Origin: Veillonella parvula
Lineage (GTDB): Bacteria; Bacillota; Negativicutes; Veillonellales; Veillonellaceae
DNA length: 64,000 nucleotides
Direction: 5' to 3'
Assembly: GCF_036456085.1 (NCBI RefSeq)
Contig: NZ_CP138632.1
Location: 1,035,001 to 1,099,000 of the forward strand
Positions 9,373 through 17,138 of the stretch are shown here, one piece after another (position 1 is the stretch's first letter; every line of letters starts with the position of its first letter). The notes beneath the pieces are model-generated. The model worked only from the letters and a program-made list of their open reading frames with translations, had not been told where the DNA came from and made no database searches. Both the position numbers and the translations under genes were made by a program.

Positions 9373-9520
9373 AATACTCCTCTATATATGACTATACGAT
9401 TTCTACAATTTTATAATTATAAAACGCCTAACTCTAATATCTATTGTATTATGCTTATAGCTATTTTTGTTACTATAGCTATTCTATAACACTAATAGAT
9501 AAAGATATATGATAACTAAT

Positions 9521-9562
9521 ATAACCCCTGCCGTGAAGGAGCCCTTCAACAACAGGGGTTAT
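9521..9562 (-). terminator. Intrinsic terminator of the Fur-family gene
   Basis: Arms AACCCCTG (9523-9530) and CAGGGGTT (9553-9560) enclose an inner stem GAAGG/CCTTC. It lies immediately after the stop codon of the Fur-family gene on the minus strand. Confidence 0.75.
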
Positions 9563-9565
9563 CTA

Positions 9566-9985
9566 TTAATGACTTTCTTTTTTTGCACACTCAGGGCAAA
9601 CACCTTCGAAGGTAATATGTTGACCTGTGATTTGATATTCACTACCTTGATCAGCAATCGTTTTGATAGCTTTCAAATCAATGCCCATCATGTCCTCTAC
9701 CTTATTACAACGAATGCAACGGATATGGGAATGAGCTTGTGTGTCCCAATCGTAATGAGCGCGCTCATCACCAACTTCTAGAATTTTAACAAGACCGATT
9801 TTTTCAAAAATCTCCATCGTCTTATACACTGTAGCCAAGCTCATGCTTGGATGTTCTGGGCGCAACGTATGATACAACATCTCTGCTGTTGGATGATCAT
9901 GATGACCACGCAAAGCATCATAAATCGCAATACGTTGTGGGGTTACTTTAAACCCCTGACTACGCAAAATTTGTGCGATATCCAT
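9566..9985 (-). CDS. Fur-family transcriptional regulator, PerR-like
   Basis: A 139-residue metalloregulator. Residues 1-80 form the winged helix: QGFKVTPQRIAIYDAL, then HHDHPTAEMLY, then the recognition helix SMSLATVYKTM. The dimer domain has the regulatory metal ligand region HYDWDTQAHSHIRC. Two Cys pairs, CIRCNK and CPEC, would hold structural zinc. Asp in the HYDWD segment and the overall pattern resemble PerR (peroxide sensing), but Fur or Zur cannot be excluded. A perfect 7-1-7 dyad overlaps its own promoter, which suggests autoregulation. Confidence 0.88.
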   Translation of the reverse strand: MDIAQILRSQGFKVTPQRIAIYDALRGHHDHPTAEMLYHTLRPEHPSMSLATVYKTMEIFEKIGLVKILEVGDERAHYDWDTQAHSHIRCIRCNKVEDMMGIDLKAIKTIADQGSEYQITGQHITFEGVCPECAKKESH

Positions 9986-10048
9986 AATAATCTACCTTTC
10001 TCCACTTGGAAATCTATAAGGCATAGGCCATTATCGACCGTTTACAAG

Positions 10049-10063
10049 AAATAATTATTATTT
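10049..10063. promoter_or_regulatory. Fur/PerR-type box, perfect 7-1-7 dyad
   Basis: AAATAAT-T-ATTATTT is a perfect 15-bp inverted repeat in the 7-1-7 layout known for Fur and PerR operators. It lies directly downstream of the -10 box of the Fur-family gene, where a bound repressor would block initiation. Confidence 0.6.
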
Positions 10064-10092
10064 ATTATATCAAAATTATCAACACTTATCAA
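10064..10092 (-). promoter_or_regulatory. Promoter of the Fur-family gene
   Basis: Minus strand: -35 TTGATA (10087-10092), 17-bp spacer, -10 TATAAT (10064-10069). The start point would fall within the 7-1-7 dyad. Confidence 0.75.
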
Positions 10093-10122
10093 GATAAATA
10101 GTATTAACTATTAAGTAATCAT

Positions 10123-10250
10123 AACCACCCGTAGAACGGGTGGTTTGCCCTGACCCTATAAGGGTCTTTCTCTAGTGGTGGCCCTCTAAAGAGGGCATTG
10201 AATGATCTGACAACCACTCTATTACCACTGGCTGCCCCCTACTCGGGGGC
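10123..10250. ncRNA. Run of GC-rich hairpins at the 3' side of tnpA (possible structured RNA)
   Basis: Four consecutive stems are visible: 10123-10145 (the element end hairpin), 10152-10166 (GACCCT/AGGGTC), 10181-10196 (GCCCTCT/AGAGGGC) and 10234-10250 (GCCCCC/GGGGGC). AGTGGT (10174) can also pair with ACCACT (10213). On the plus strand the last stem is followed by TTTTATTTT, like a terminator. On the minus strand it would be the 3' tail of the tnpA transcript. Neither strand is proven to be the functional one. Confidence 0.4.
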
Positions 10251-10261
10251 TTTTATTTTGC

Positions 10262-10732
10262 CTATTTTACCGGCTCACCCGTAAACGGGTCGGTATATTC
10301 TTTAAAGTTTAATGTATCTTGTGCTATATCTTCTTGTAACTGATTGCGAATATACTCTTTTATCGCTCCTTCATATCTTCCCACCGTATCCACATAATAT
10401 CCTCTACACCAAAAATGTCTATTTCCATACTTATATTTTAAATTTGCGTGTTTATCGAATATCATGAGGCTACTTTTGCTTTTTAAATATCCCATAAAAC
10501 TTGATACGCTTAAATGTGGTGGAATTGTTACTAGCATATGTATATGATCCGGACAGCATTCTGCCTCGATAATTTCTACATTTTTTCTCTTACATAAATC
10601 TCTTAGAATTTTACCTACATCAGCTTTTATCCGACCATAAATTATTTGCCTTCTATACTTTGGAGCAAAAACAATATGATATTTACATCTCCATTTACTA
10701 TGTGATAAGCTTTTTACGTCATTCATTGACAT
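10262..10732 (-). CDS. tnpA: IS200/IS605-family HUH transposase TnpA
   Basis: A 156-residue Y1 transposase that cuts and rejoins single-stranded DNA at the element ends. Visible are the entry motif CKYHIVFAPKYRRQIIYG, the HUH motif CPDHIHMLV near residue 65, and the catalytic-Tyr segment WCRGYYVDTVG near residue 117. The start is ATG 10732 or 10726, just downstream of AGGAGG; an upstream extension has no ribosome site. The ribosome site lies within an inverted repeat. The gene looks intact. Confidence 0.93.
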   Translation of the reverse strand: MSMNDVKSLSHSKWRCKYHIVFAPKYRRQIIYGRIKADVGKILRDLCKRKNVEIIEAECCPDHIHMLVTIPPHLSVSSFMGYLKSKSSLMIFDKHANLKYKYGNRHFWCRGYYVDTVGRYEGAIKEYIRNQLQEDIAQDTLNFKEYTDPFTGEPVK

Positions 10733-10733
10733 T

Positions 10734-10795
10734 GAACCTCCTATGTTGAAATGTTGTGGTTGCCAGACCAACTCCATTTTAGCACTAGGAGGTTC
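10734..10795 (-). promoter_or_regulatory. Hairpin that can hide the tnpA ribosome binding site
   Basis: GAACCTCCTA (10734-10743) and TAGGAGGTTC (10786-10795) are perfect 10-bp complements. In the minus-strand mRNA the second-formed arm is the tnpA Shine-Dalgarno AGGAGG itself. The 42-nt loop can form a further stem with GTTG/CAAC. This matches the translational repression known for IS200 of enterobacteria. Confidence 0.7.
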
Positions 10796-10873
10796 TTTCC
10801 TTTTCTCTAAGAAATTTTACTGACCCCCAGTTTAACTGGGGGTTTAGTCATGCCTATTCGGCGTACAATAAAA

Positions 10874-10901
10874 AATGTGGATTGCCCAGAAGCAATCCAC
10901 A
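10874..10901 (-). terminator. Intrinsic terminator of the DEAD-box helicase gene
   Basis: Arms ATGTGGATTGC and GCAATCCACAT around a short loop, followed on the minus strand by a run of six T residues. It stops the helicase transcript before the IS200-type element. Confidence 0.85.
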
Positions 10902-10906
10902 TCCTA

Positions 10907-12454
10907 TTAGTCTTTAAAGTAAGGCTTAAAACCTTCACTTTGATGGCGAGTTTTTTTCTCTCCACGCGGACGATCAGATTTACGATCATCTCTGCGACGG
11001 TCACCTTTACGGTCATTGCGACGATCACTTCTACGATCATCGCGACTGCGACGTGGGCGGTCATCTCGACGACGATTACCATCACGACGGCGACGATCAC
11101 TACGACCACTTTCACGACGACGGCGTACGCGCAATGGTTTTTCTTCTGTAATATTTACAGGAGTAGTATCTGGTTCTTTTGTTAACAATTTAAGAGCTGC
11201 CGCCAAAAGTGTTACGGAATCTGTATCATTCAACAATTCCTCAGCACTAGATTTGAAAGGCGCCAATGCTTCTAAATTATCTGTCATTTCAACGAGGCTT
11301 TCAATTGCCAAACGTTGTTGACCTTCAAGAACTTCACCTAATGAAGGTGCACGACGACGTGCAATTTTACGTTTTGTTAAACGTTCGATAGCATGTAAAT
11401 GCTCCATTTCACGAGGGATAACGAACGTGAAAGCTTGACCTGCTTTACCGGCACGACCTGTACGACCTACGCGGTGTGTGTAGCTTTCAGGATCTTGAGG
11501 CATATCATAATTATATACGTGAGACACGCCAGAAATATCAAGACCACGAGCTGCCACATCTGTAGCCACGAGAATATCAATGGTACCTTCGCGGAATTGG
11601 CGAATTACGCTGTCCCGTTTTTGTTGAGACAAGTCGCCATGGATGCCTTCCGCCATGTAACCACGTTTCTTAAGACCTTCTGTCACTTCATCAACACGAC
11701 GTTTCGTACGCGTGAAAATAATAGCAAGTTCAGGTGTTTGGATATCAAACAAACGACAAAGAACATCGAATTTTTGACGGTCTTGCACTTCGATATAGTA
11801 TTGTTCGATCAAGTCCATCGTAACTTGAGTCGGTTTCATGCGGATCAATGTTGGCTCTGTCAAATATGTTTCAGCTAATTGTTGGATAGCTTTAGGCATC
11901 GTAGCAGAGAACAACAATGTTTGATGGTCTTCTGGGATAGCACCCAAGATTTTATTGATATCATCAACAAAGCCCATATTTAACATTTCGTCGGCTTCGT
12001 CCAATACCACAACTTTCACATGGTCAAATTTAATAGAACCACGATCCATATGATCCATCAATCGGCCAGGAGTGGCAACGATGATTTGAGGGTTCTTTTT
12101 CAAGGCACGGAACTGACGATTAATATCTTGACCACCGTAGATTGGTAGTGCTGTGATATTCGTGTACTGAGCCATTTTGTTAAGCTCTTCAGCTACTTGA
12201 ATAGCTAATTCTCGTGTAGGGGATAAAATAACTACTTGAACGTGACGCTCATTCCCGTCTACGCGTTCCAATACAGGCAAGCCAAATGCTGCTGTCTTAC
12301 CAGTACCTGTTTGAGCTTGACCGATCATGTCCTTACCGCTCATGGCAACTGGGATAGCTTCCTGTTGAATTGGCGTAGGCTCTTCAAAGCCCATATCGTT
12401 TAACGCTCTTAGAACAGGTTCGCTAATCATTAATTGTTCAAATTTTTCTAACAT
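10907..12454 (-). CDS. cshA: DEAD-box ATP-dependent RNA helicase, CshA/DeaD type
   Basis: A 515-residue cytosolic helicase. In order: Q motif near residue 27, Walker [11 protein letters not shown] near 46, PTRELA, VATPGRL, DEAD box [12 protein letters not shown], then the C-lobe motifs [21 protein letters not shown] and [11 protein letters not shown]. The last 80 residues are almost only Arg, Asp, Lys, Gly and Ser, a disordered RNA-binding tail. Firmicute CshA proteins work in ribosome assembly and mRNA decay; this gene's exact role is inferred. Single-gene unit with its own terminator. Confidence 0.92.
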   Translation of the reverse strand: MLEKFEQLMISEPVLRALNDMGFEEPTPIQQEAIPVAMSGKDMIGQAQTGTGKTAAFGLPVLERVDGNERHVQVVILSPTRELAIQVAEELNKMAQYTNITALPIYGGQDINRQFRALKKNPQIIVATPGRLMDHMDRGSIKFDHVKVVVLDEADEMLNMGFVDDINKILGAIPEDHQTLLFSATMPKAIQQLAETYLTEPTLIRMKPTQVTMDLIEQYYIEVQDRQKFDVLCRLFDIQTPELAIIFTRTKRRVDEVTEGLKKRGYMAEGIHGDLSQQKRDSVIRQFREGTIDILVATDVAARGLDISGVSHVYNYDMPQDPESYTHRVGRTGRAGKAGQAFTFVIPREMEHLHAIERLTKRKIARRRAPSLGEVLEGQQRLAIESLVEMTDNLEALAPFKSSAEELLNDTDSVTLLAAALKLLTKEPDTTPVNITEEKPLRVRRRRESGRSDRRRRDGNRRRDDRPRRSRDDRRSDRRNDRKGDRRRDDRKSDRPRGEKKTRHQSEGFKPYFKD

Positions 12455-12551
12455 CTAAATGTGTTTCCTCCTATCGCGCACGAACTATGCGCATTTAAGT
12501 AGTATATCATATTTCGAGGGCGAGCGCTATAAAAGTAATTCTGAATCTAAG

Positions 12552-12980
12552 CTAAATAGGATTTCTTTTCCCCTTAAAATGTTCAATCAACACAATTCCA
12601 CCTGATACACATAACAAAACAAGATATGACAAATGAATAGGTATATACAAGCATTCAACAAGAACAACCCATAGAATCAAAATTAATTTAGAAATCCATT
12701 TCGTTCTTATTTTATCAGTGATCATAAATATAGATAAATTGATAATTATTTTAATGATTATCGCAGCAATAATAACTAATGTCGTAAATTCTTCTCTATA
12801 ATCTGTCAGTTCATATAAGGGATATAATAAATAACTTAATAAAACGCTAAGTATTATTAAAAACCAAATATTGAGTCCCTTTAAAAATTTAGATTTACTA
12901 TAGTAAAATACGCCAACCAAAAGAAAAAGCAAAACACTAAGCAATATTCCTATAATTAATAGATAATCTAATTGAATCAT
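12552..12980 (-). CDS. Small multi-pass membrane protein of unknown function
   Basis: A 142-residue protein with four or five hydrophobic segments and short charged loops. I do not recognise a family. The ATG at 12980 is preceded by AAAGGA and overlaps the stop codon of a short upstream coding remnant. It forms a minus-strand group with the 130-residue and 317-residue membrane proteins upstream. High A+T and the nearby debris suggest an accessory segment inserted between cshA and the aldehyde dehydrogenase gene. Confidence 0.65.
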   Translation of the reverse strand: MIQLDYLLIIGILLSVLLFLLVGVFYYSKSKFLKGLNIWFLIILSVLLSYLLYPLYELTDYREEFTTLVIIAAIIIKIIINLSIFMITDKIRTKWISKLILILWVVLVECLYIPIHLSYLVLLCVSGGIVLIEHFKGKRNPI

Positions 12981-13081
12981 GAATTATACTGTCCTTTAAT
13001 CATTTTTTTATTTCTAAAAATCATTCCATAAGTGCCCACACAAAACAACACTATATTGATAAAATCTGAATTGATATATTT
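12979..13081 (-). pseudogene. C-terminal fragment of a small membrane protein gene
   Basis: One minus-strand frame stays open after the stop of the 130-residue gene. It encodes a hydrophobic stretch (FINIVLFCVGTYGMIF) followed by RNKKMIKGQYNS and stops in TCATGA, overlapping the next start codon. There is no start codon or ribosome site of its own. The hydrophobic-then-basic layout resembles part of the 130-residue neighbour, so it may be the remnant of a paralogue. Confidence 0.4.
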
Positions 13082-13085
13082 ACTA

Positions 13086-13478
13086 CTAAAAGAACATATT
13101 CTTTAATGCATAACCTAAACCAGCAATACCAAATAATATAGAAAAAATAGCAAAAAGGCCACGTTTATAATACAAACTATTCCGCTTTTGATAAAAACCT
13201 GTACACATTATAAAAAGTACGAATACGCCCCAAGCAACACCAAAGCGGGCCATAAATACATAATCTTTGTCAATTAGAAATTTAAAATTTAATAGAACTA
13301 TACTTACAATTGCAATTATTGCTAAATACTTGGTTAAATCGCCAAAAGCTCTATGTTTTTTGATATATTCATATTCTTCATCAATGACACGTTTACTGAT
13401 CTCAAGTTTATATAACCCCATAGATAAGGATATAGATATAAAAATCCAAATATATCCTAATATTTCAAGTTTATTCAT
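13086..13478 (-). CDS. Small membrane protein of unknown function
   Basis: A 130-residue protein with about four transmembrane stretches: residues 3-22, 50-67, 77-95 and 108-126. The stretch FYQKRNSLYYKRG forms a basic loop between the last two. The start has GGTGGAAG just upstream. I recognise no family. It follows the 317-residue gene by 21 bp in the same direction, so they are likely one operon. Confidence 0.65.
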   Translation of the reverse strand: MNKLEILGYIWIFISISLSMGLYKLEISKRVIDEEYEYIKKHRAFGDLTKYLAIIAIVSIVLLNFKFLIDKDYVFMARFGVAWGVFVLFIMCTGFYQKRNSLYYKRGLFAIFSILFGIAGLGYALKNMFF

Positions 13479-13499
13479 CTTCCACCTTCCACTATATGG

Positions 13500-14450
13500 T
13501 TACCGACTCAAATACTGACGAAGTGTCTGGTTTTCTAACGGCCCTAACTGCAATGCCTTCCGATTTTTAATTGCATCAATGGTTAATGCTTCAAAGGTAA
13601 TTTTATCAAAATCAGAAAACTCGTTAAAGGAATTAAACACGATGAATCGTTGATTTAGTAAATTAGTTAATACCTCTATGTCTTTCGTTCTTACTTTATT
13701 TAGCTCATTTCGTGCATAAGATTCATATCTCTCATCATCTGCATTATTCTTGCTAAACCGACCGATATCAAGACTATCAGAATAATAGCTATATATAGTT
13801 TTCTGAGAAAAATCAATTTTAGTCAATTTTCTGAATTCAAAATTATAATAAGCGTTGTTTCTATAAATATGCTCACTACCATACTTACCAATAATAGTTC
13901 CTGTAGAAAGATCTACTATATCATTATGCTTAACCATATCTTCCTTTCTATATGATACATAGAAAGGTAGCTTTATAGTATATCCAGCGTGTGGACCTGT
14001 ATATCGTTTCTCACTATCAAAAAAGATTTCATTCCATATATCTCTATCACTTTCATCAAGACTAGAAATATTAGGATATAACTCATCAAGACTCACATTA
14101 AATTGCGTTTCTTTAGCATCTATCCGAGGAATGAAAGTGTTATATTTATTAATATCTTTATTCCAAGCATCTAACAAACTTACATTTTCATCAAAAATAC
14201 CAATACCGTCTAAAGTTATATAATAAAGTTTATTATCCACCTCATGAACAGCAACTACATTATCAGCAATCTTACGGTTTTCATTGCCATAATATAATCC
14301 ACTCTCTTGAAGGTCACTTAAATAAATCAGACTATTTTTAAAGTCTCCACTTGCCAAGAAATATATCAATACTCCCAATATGAGGATATAAAGCACTACC
14401 ATTATGGCAACAATATATCCAATCCATTTAATTACTCTCTTCAAATTCAT
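13500..14450 (-). CDS. Membrane-anchored protein of unknown function
   Basis: A 316-residue protein. The start is placed at ATG 14450 behind AGAGGG. Residues 8-36 form one hydrophobic segment, after which the chain is hydrophilic and rich in Tyr, Asp and Asn, so most of it probably lies outside the cytoplasmic membrane. Strand-like stretches around residues 60-80 (VVAVHEVDNKLYYITLDG) resemble a beta-propeller or repeat strand, but I cannot assign a fold. It is the first gene of the three-gene membrane-protein cluster. Confidence 0.6.
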   Translation of the reverse strand: MNLKRVIKWIGYIVAIMVVLYILILGVLIYFLASGDFKNSLIYLSDLQESGLYYGNENRKIADNVVAVHEVDNKLYYITLDGIGIFDENVSLLDAWNKDINKYNTFIPRIDAKETQFNVSLDELYPNISSLDESDRDIWNEIFFDSEKRYTGPHAGYTIKLPFYVSYRKEDMVKHNDIVDLSTGTIIGKYGSEHIYRNNAYYNFEFRKLTKIDFSQKTIYSYYSDSLDIGRFSKNNADDERYESYARNELNKVRTKDIEVLTNLLNQRFIVFNSFNEFSDFDKITFEALTIDAIKNRKALQLGPLENQTLRQYLSR

Positions 14451-14753
14451 AATAACCCTCTCTAAATAACACGATTTCATGTGACTACAATTATAACATA
14501 CCCTATACTTTTACATATAATAGACTATTGTTAAGTACAAAAAAGGCGCCTCTTTCGGGCTGCTTCTTTATTATGGTTTATTGAGAGTTGTGTGGTATTA
14601 ATCAGCTATATGAGTAAACATTTAATTTAGATATAATATAATTAAAACAGTGTACTCCAAAATGTACTCCAAAATTCCGCCAATAAATTAAACGTGCCTG
14701 TTAAGCAATTACGATTTACTAAACTTTCTAAAGTAGTATAAAAGGAATATACA
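14451..14753. other. Intergenic segment with remnants
   Basis: This gap holds a degenerate second copy of the aldehyde dehydrogenase terminator region (14545-14603) and a direct repeat TGTACTCCAAAA (14651-14662, 14663-14674). It should also contain the lipoprotein promoter; a TATAAT is present near 14634. No complete gene is visible. Confidence 0.6.
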
Positions 14754-15329
14754 ATGAAACCTTTTGCCCTAAAACGATTTATATTATTTCCACTGATTAT
14801 ACTATCCCTCATACTAACAACGGGTTGTCATCTTCTCTCACATTATAGTGAAGATGAGGTACAACAATATATAAATGAGGATTATCCTAATCTAACATAT
14901 CACTTAGAGTCTCATAGGAACAATAGATGGCAAGTCACCTTTGACAAATATCCACAAATGCCCATTGAAATATCTGAAGCCTTGCATACCTCTGCACCTG
15001 TTGTACCACAAGTGGAGCGAATACTGATAACCAACATTCCGTTAATAACTGCATTCCCATTAATGAAAAACTATATAACAGAAGAGGAGTTATCCTATGC
15101 TACATACGATACATCTTCTTTGTATATTGAAATGCCTATTCCCTATTCGGCCATACAAAACCAAGATGTAACAAATTTTTACAATCGAATGGATCAATTC
15201 TGCAAAGAATATGCAACAACATATCCAGACTTCAAAGAAGATATATATATTAGAGTTATTATAAAACCTTCTGATGGTTCTAATGCACCAGAGGCGTATA
15301 GAAAAATATTCCGTTTATCTCAATATTAA
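14754..15329 (+). CDS. Lipoprotein of unknown function
   Basis: A 191-residue protein with a lipoprotein signal: basic MKPFALKRF, a hydrophobic core, and lipobox LTTGC with Cys at residue 25. The mature part is soluble, mixed alpha/beta, with no motif I recognise. It would be attached to a membrane after signal peptidase II cleavage. It is the only plus-strand gene in this stretch and converges on the aldehyde dehydrogenase gene across a shared terminator. Flanking diverged repeats suggest it entered as an insert. Confidence 0.7.
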   Translation: MKPFALKRFILFPLIILSLILTTGCHLLSHYSEDEVQQYINEDYPNLTYHLESHRNNRWQVTFDKYPQMPIEISEALHTSAPVVPQVERILITNIPLITAFPLMKNYITEEELSYATYDTSSLYIEMPIPYSAIQNQDVTNFYNRMDQFCKEYATTYPDFKEDIYIRVIIKPSDGSNAPEAYRKIFRLSQY

Positions 15330-15330
15330 T

Positions 15331-15360
15331 AAAGAGGCACCTCTTTCGAGGTGCCTCTTT
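15331..15360. terminator. Bidirectional terminator between the lipoprotein and aldehyde dehydrogenase genes
   Basis: Perfect 13-bp stem AAAGAGGCACCTC (15331-15343) with GAGGTGCCTCTTT (15348-15360) around a TTTC loop, with T runs on both strands. It serves the two convergent genes. Confidence 0.9.
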
Positions 15361-15391
15361 GTTATAGTTCATCGGAGAAGTTTATATGTTA

Positions 15392-16876
15392 TTAATCTAA
15401 ATCGTAGAAACCAGATGGTTTATCGCTCAAGTTTACGATGATGTTTTTCATTTGAGTGTAGTGCTCAAGGATAACTTTATGAGTTTCACGTCCGATACCG
15501 GATTGTTTGTAACCGCCAAATGGAGCGCCTGCAGGGATAGAGTTATATGTATTTACCCACATACGACCTGTTTCGATACCGCGAGCTACGCGGATAGCAC
15601 GGTTGATGTTTTGAGTAAATACGCCACCACCAAGGCCGTATAAGCTGTCATTAGCTTGTTCAATAACTTCTTCTTCGCTGTGGAATTTGATGACAACTGC
15701 TACAGGGCCGAAGATTTCTTCGCGAGCTACACGCATATCATTTGTAGCATCTACAATAAGTGTAGGTCTTACAAAGCAACCTTTACCAAGTTCGCCATCA
15801 GTAACACGTACACCACCGGCTACAATGCGAGCACCTTCTTCTTTTGCAAGGTCTACATAGCTAAGTACTTTGTTCACTTGATCTTCGTAAATTAAGGAAC
15901 CAAGTTGTGTAGATTTTTCCCAAGGCAAACCGACTTTTACCTTATCGAATAGTGCGGCAAGTTCAGCTACGAATTTATCATAAATTGTATCTTGTACAAA
16001 GATACGGGAACCTGCGCAGCATACTTGACCTTGGTTGAAGAGGATACCAAGCATTGCCCCATCAAGAGCCTGTTTCCAGTTCGCATCGTCAAAGAAGATA
16101 TTCGCAGATTTACCACCTAATTCCAATGTGGCAGGAATCAAGCGTTCAGATGCTGCTTTATATACATCTAGACCTACCTCTGTAGAGCCTGTGAAAGCAA
16201 GTTTGCTAAAACCAGGATGATCAAGGATATATTGACCAGATTTAGAACCTTTACCAGTTACGATGTTTACAACACCTGGCGGCAAGATTTCTTTTAAAAT
16301 ATCACCAAGTTCTAATAAGCTAAGAGATGTGTGGCTAGAAGGTTTAATAACAACTGTACATCCTGCTGCAAGAGCTGGAGCCAATTTCCAAGCGGCCATT
16401 AGGAATGGGAAGTTCCAAGGTACAACTTGGCCTACAACGCCAATTGGTTCGCGCACAATAAGGCTCAATGTATTTTCATCAAATACTTGTGCAGAGCCTT
16501 CTTCGGAACGAAGCACGCCTGCAAAATAACGGAAATGGTCAGCCCCAAGTGGAATATCCACATTCAATGTTTCGCGGATAGGTTTACCATTGTCGTATGT
16601 TTCAACTTGCGCCAAATTTTCTTTATGCGCATCGATAGCATCCGCAATTTTTAACAAATAATCGGCACGTTCTACTTGAGATACTTTTTTCCATGTTTTG
16701 AAAGCTTCTGTTGCAGCCTCTACAGCTTTATCAACATCATCATTCGTCGCCTCTGCACAGATAGCGAGTTGTTCGCCATTAGCAGGGTTATATACATTAA
16801 ATTCAGCACCGTCAGATGCCTTTACCCATTCATTATTAATTAAAAGTCCATATCTTTCTTTAAGGTTCAAGCTCAT
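15392..16876 (-). CDS. NAD(P)-dependent aldehyde dehydrogenase
   Basis: A 494-residue aldehyde dehydrogenase that oxidises an aldehyde to the acid. Visible motifs are VVPWNFPFLMAAWKLAPAL, the nucleotide loop FTGSTEVG, the catalytic Glu region LELGGKSANI, the catalytic Cys region FNQGQVCCAGSRIFV, and EEIFGPVAVV. The C-terminal APFGGYKQSGIGRE is typical of the AldA/DhaS group. The substrate is not revealed. The gene is single, with a 10-bp-arm dyad upstream (16961-16986) that may be an operator. Confidence 0.92.
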   Translation of the reverse strand: MSLNLKERYGLLINNEWVKASDGAEFNVYNPANGEQLAICAEATNDDVDKAVEAATEAFKTWKKVSQVERADYLLKIADAIDAHKENLAQVETYDNGKPIRETLNVDIPLGADHFRYFAGVLRSEEGSAQVFDENTLSLIVREPIGVVGQVVPWNFPFLMAAWKLAPALAAGCTVVIKPSSHTSLSLLELGDILKEILPPGVVNIVTGKGSKSGQYILDHPGFSKLAFTGSTEVGLDVYKAASERLIPATLELGGKSANIFFDDANWKQALDGAMLGILFNQGQVCCAGSRIFVQDTIYDKFVAELAALFDKVKVGLPWEKSTQLGSLIYEDQVNKVLSYVDLAKEEGARIVAGGVRVTDGELGKGCFVRPTLIVDATNDMRVAREEIFGPVAVVIKFHSEEEVIEQANDSLYGLGGGVFTQNINRAIRVARGIETGRMWVNTYNSIPAGAPFGGYKQSGIGRETHKVILEHYTQMKNIIVNLSDKPSGFYDLD

Positions 16877-16960
16877 TGCATTACCTCCTCTTTAGGAATA
16901 TGATTGAGGGAATTTCCCCTCTATGGTTTCATCATACTCCCTATATCTAATTTTTTCAAT

Positions 16961-16986
16961 CAGATATATCATTTTCGATATATCTG
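16961..16986. promoter_or_regulatory. Dyad upstream of the aldehyde dehydrogenase gene
   Basis: CAGATATATC (16961-16970) and GATATATCTG (16977-16986) form a perfect inverted repeat with a 6-bp spacer, about 90 bp upstream of the start codon. Its position fits an operator for a dimeric regulator. No T run follows, so it is not a terminator. Confidence 0.45.
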
Positions 16987-17026
16987 TTCTGCATTAATAT
17001 ACATAGTTTTTAGCTATATAGAAAAA

Positions 17027-17056
17027 CCGCACCCTCTAAAATCATAGAGGGTGCGG
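17027..17056 (-). terminator. Intrinsic terminator of the folA-tex transcript
   Basis: Arms CCGCACCCTCT and AGAGGGTGCGG around an 8-nt loop, followed by a T run on the minus strand. It lies about 80 bp after the tex stop codon. Confidence 0.88.
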
Positions 17057-17138
17057 GTTTTGGTATAATGACTTTTAGTCAAGAATGACTATCATTTAAA
17101 ATCTATTAATGTAGATTAACTAGTCTTCTAAGAAATTA

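Larger units (their letters stand above)
10115..10850 (-). mobile_element. IS200/IS605-family insertion element (tnpA only)
   Basis: The element holds one HUH transposase gene and has a subterminal hairpin at each end. At the left in window coordinates is AACCACCCGT/ACGGGTGGTT (10123-10145); at the right is CCCCCAGTT/AACTGGGGG (10824-10842). These imperfect-palindrome ends without terminal inverted repeats or target duplications are typical of IS200/IS605. It is inserted just beyond the helicase-gene terminator. No tnpB is present. Exact ends are estimated. Confidence 0.8.

Noticed and set aside
9409-9424. AT palindrome upstream of nfo as a PerR box
   Set aside because: It is a 16-bp AT-only palindrome without the 7-1-7 layout, in an AT-rich gap. 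Chance occurrence is likely.
10807-11321. Overlapping frames opposite and within the helicase tail
   Set aside because: They arise from the repetitive Arg/Asp codons of the helicase C-terminus and give low-complexity Val/Thr or Arg/Ser chains.
14651-14674. Repeated TGTACTCCAAAA as a phage attachment site
   Set aside because: Two adjacent copies without a tRNA, an integrase gene or a matching distant copy in the window are not enough to call an attachment site.
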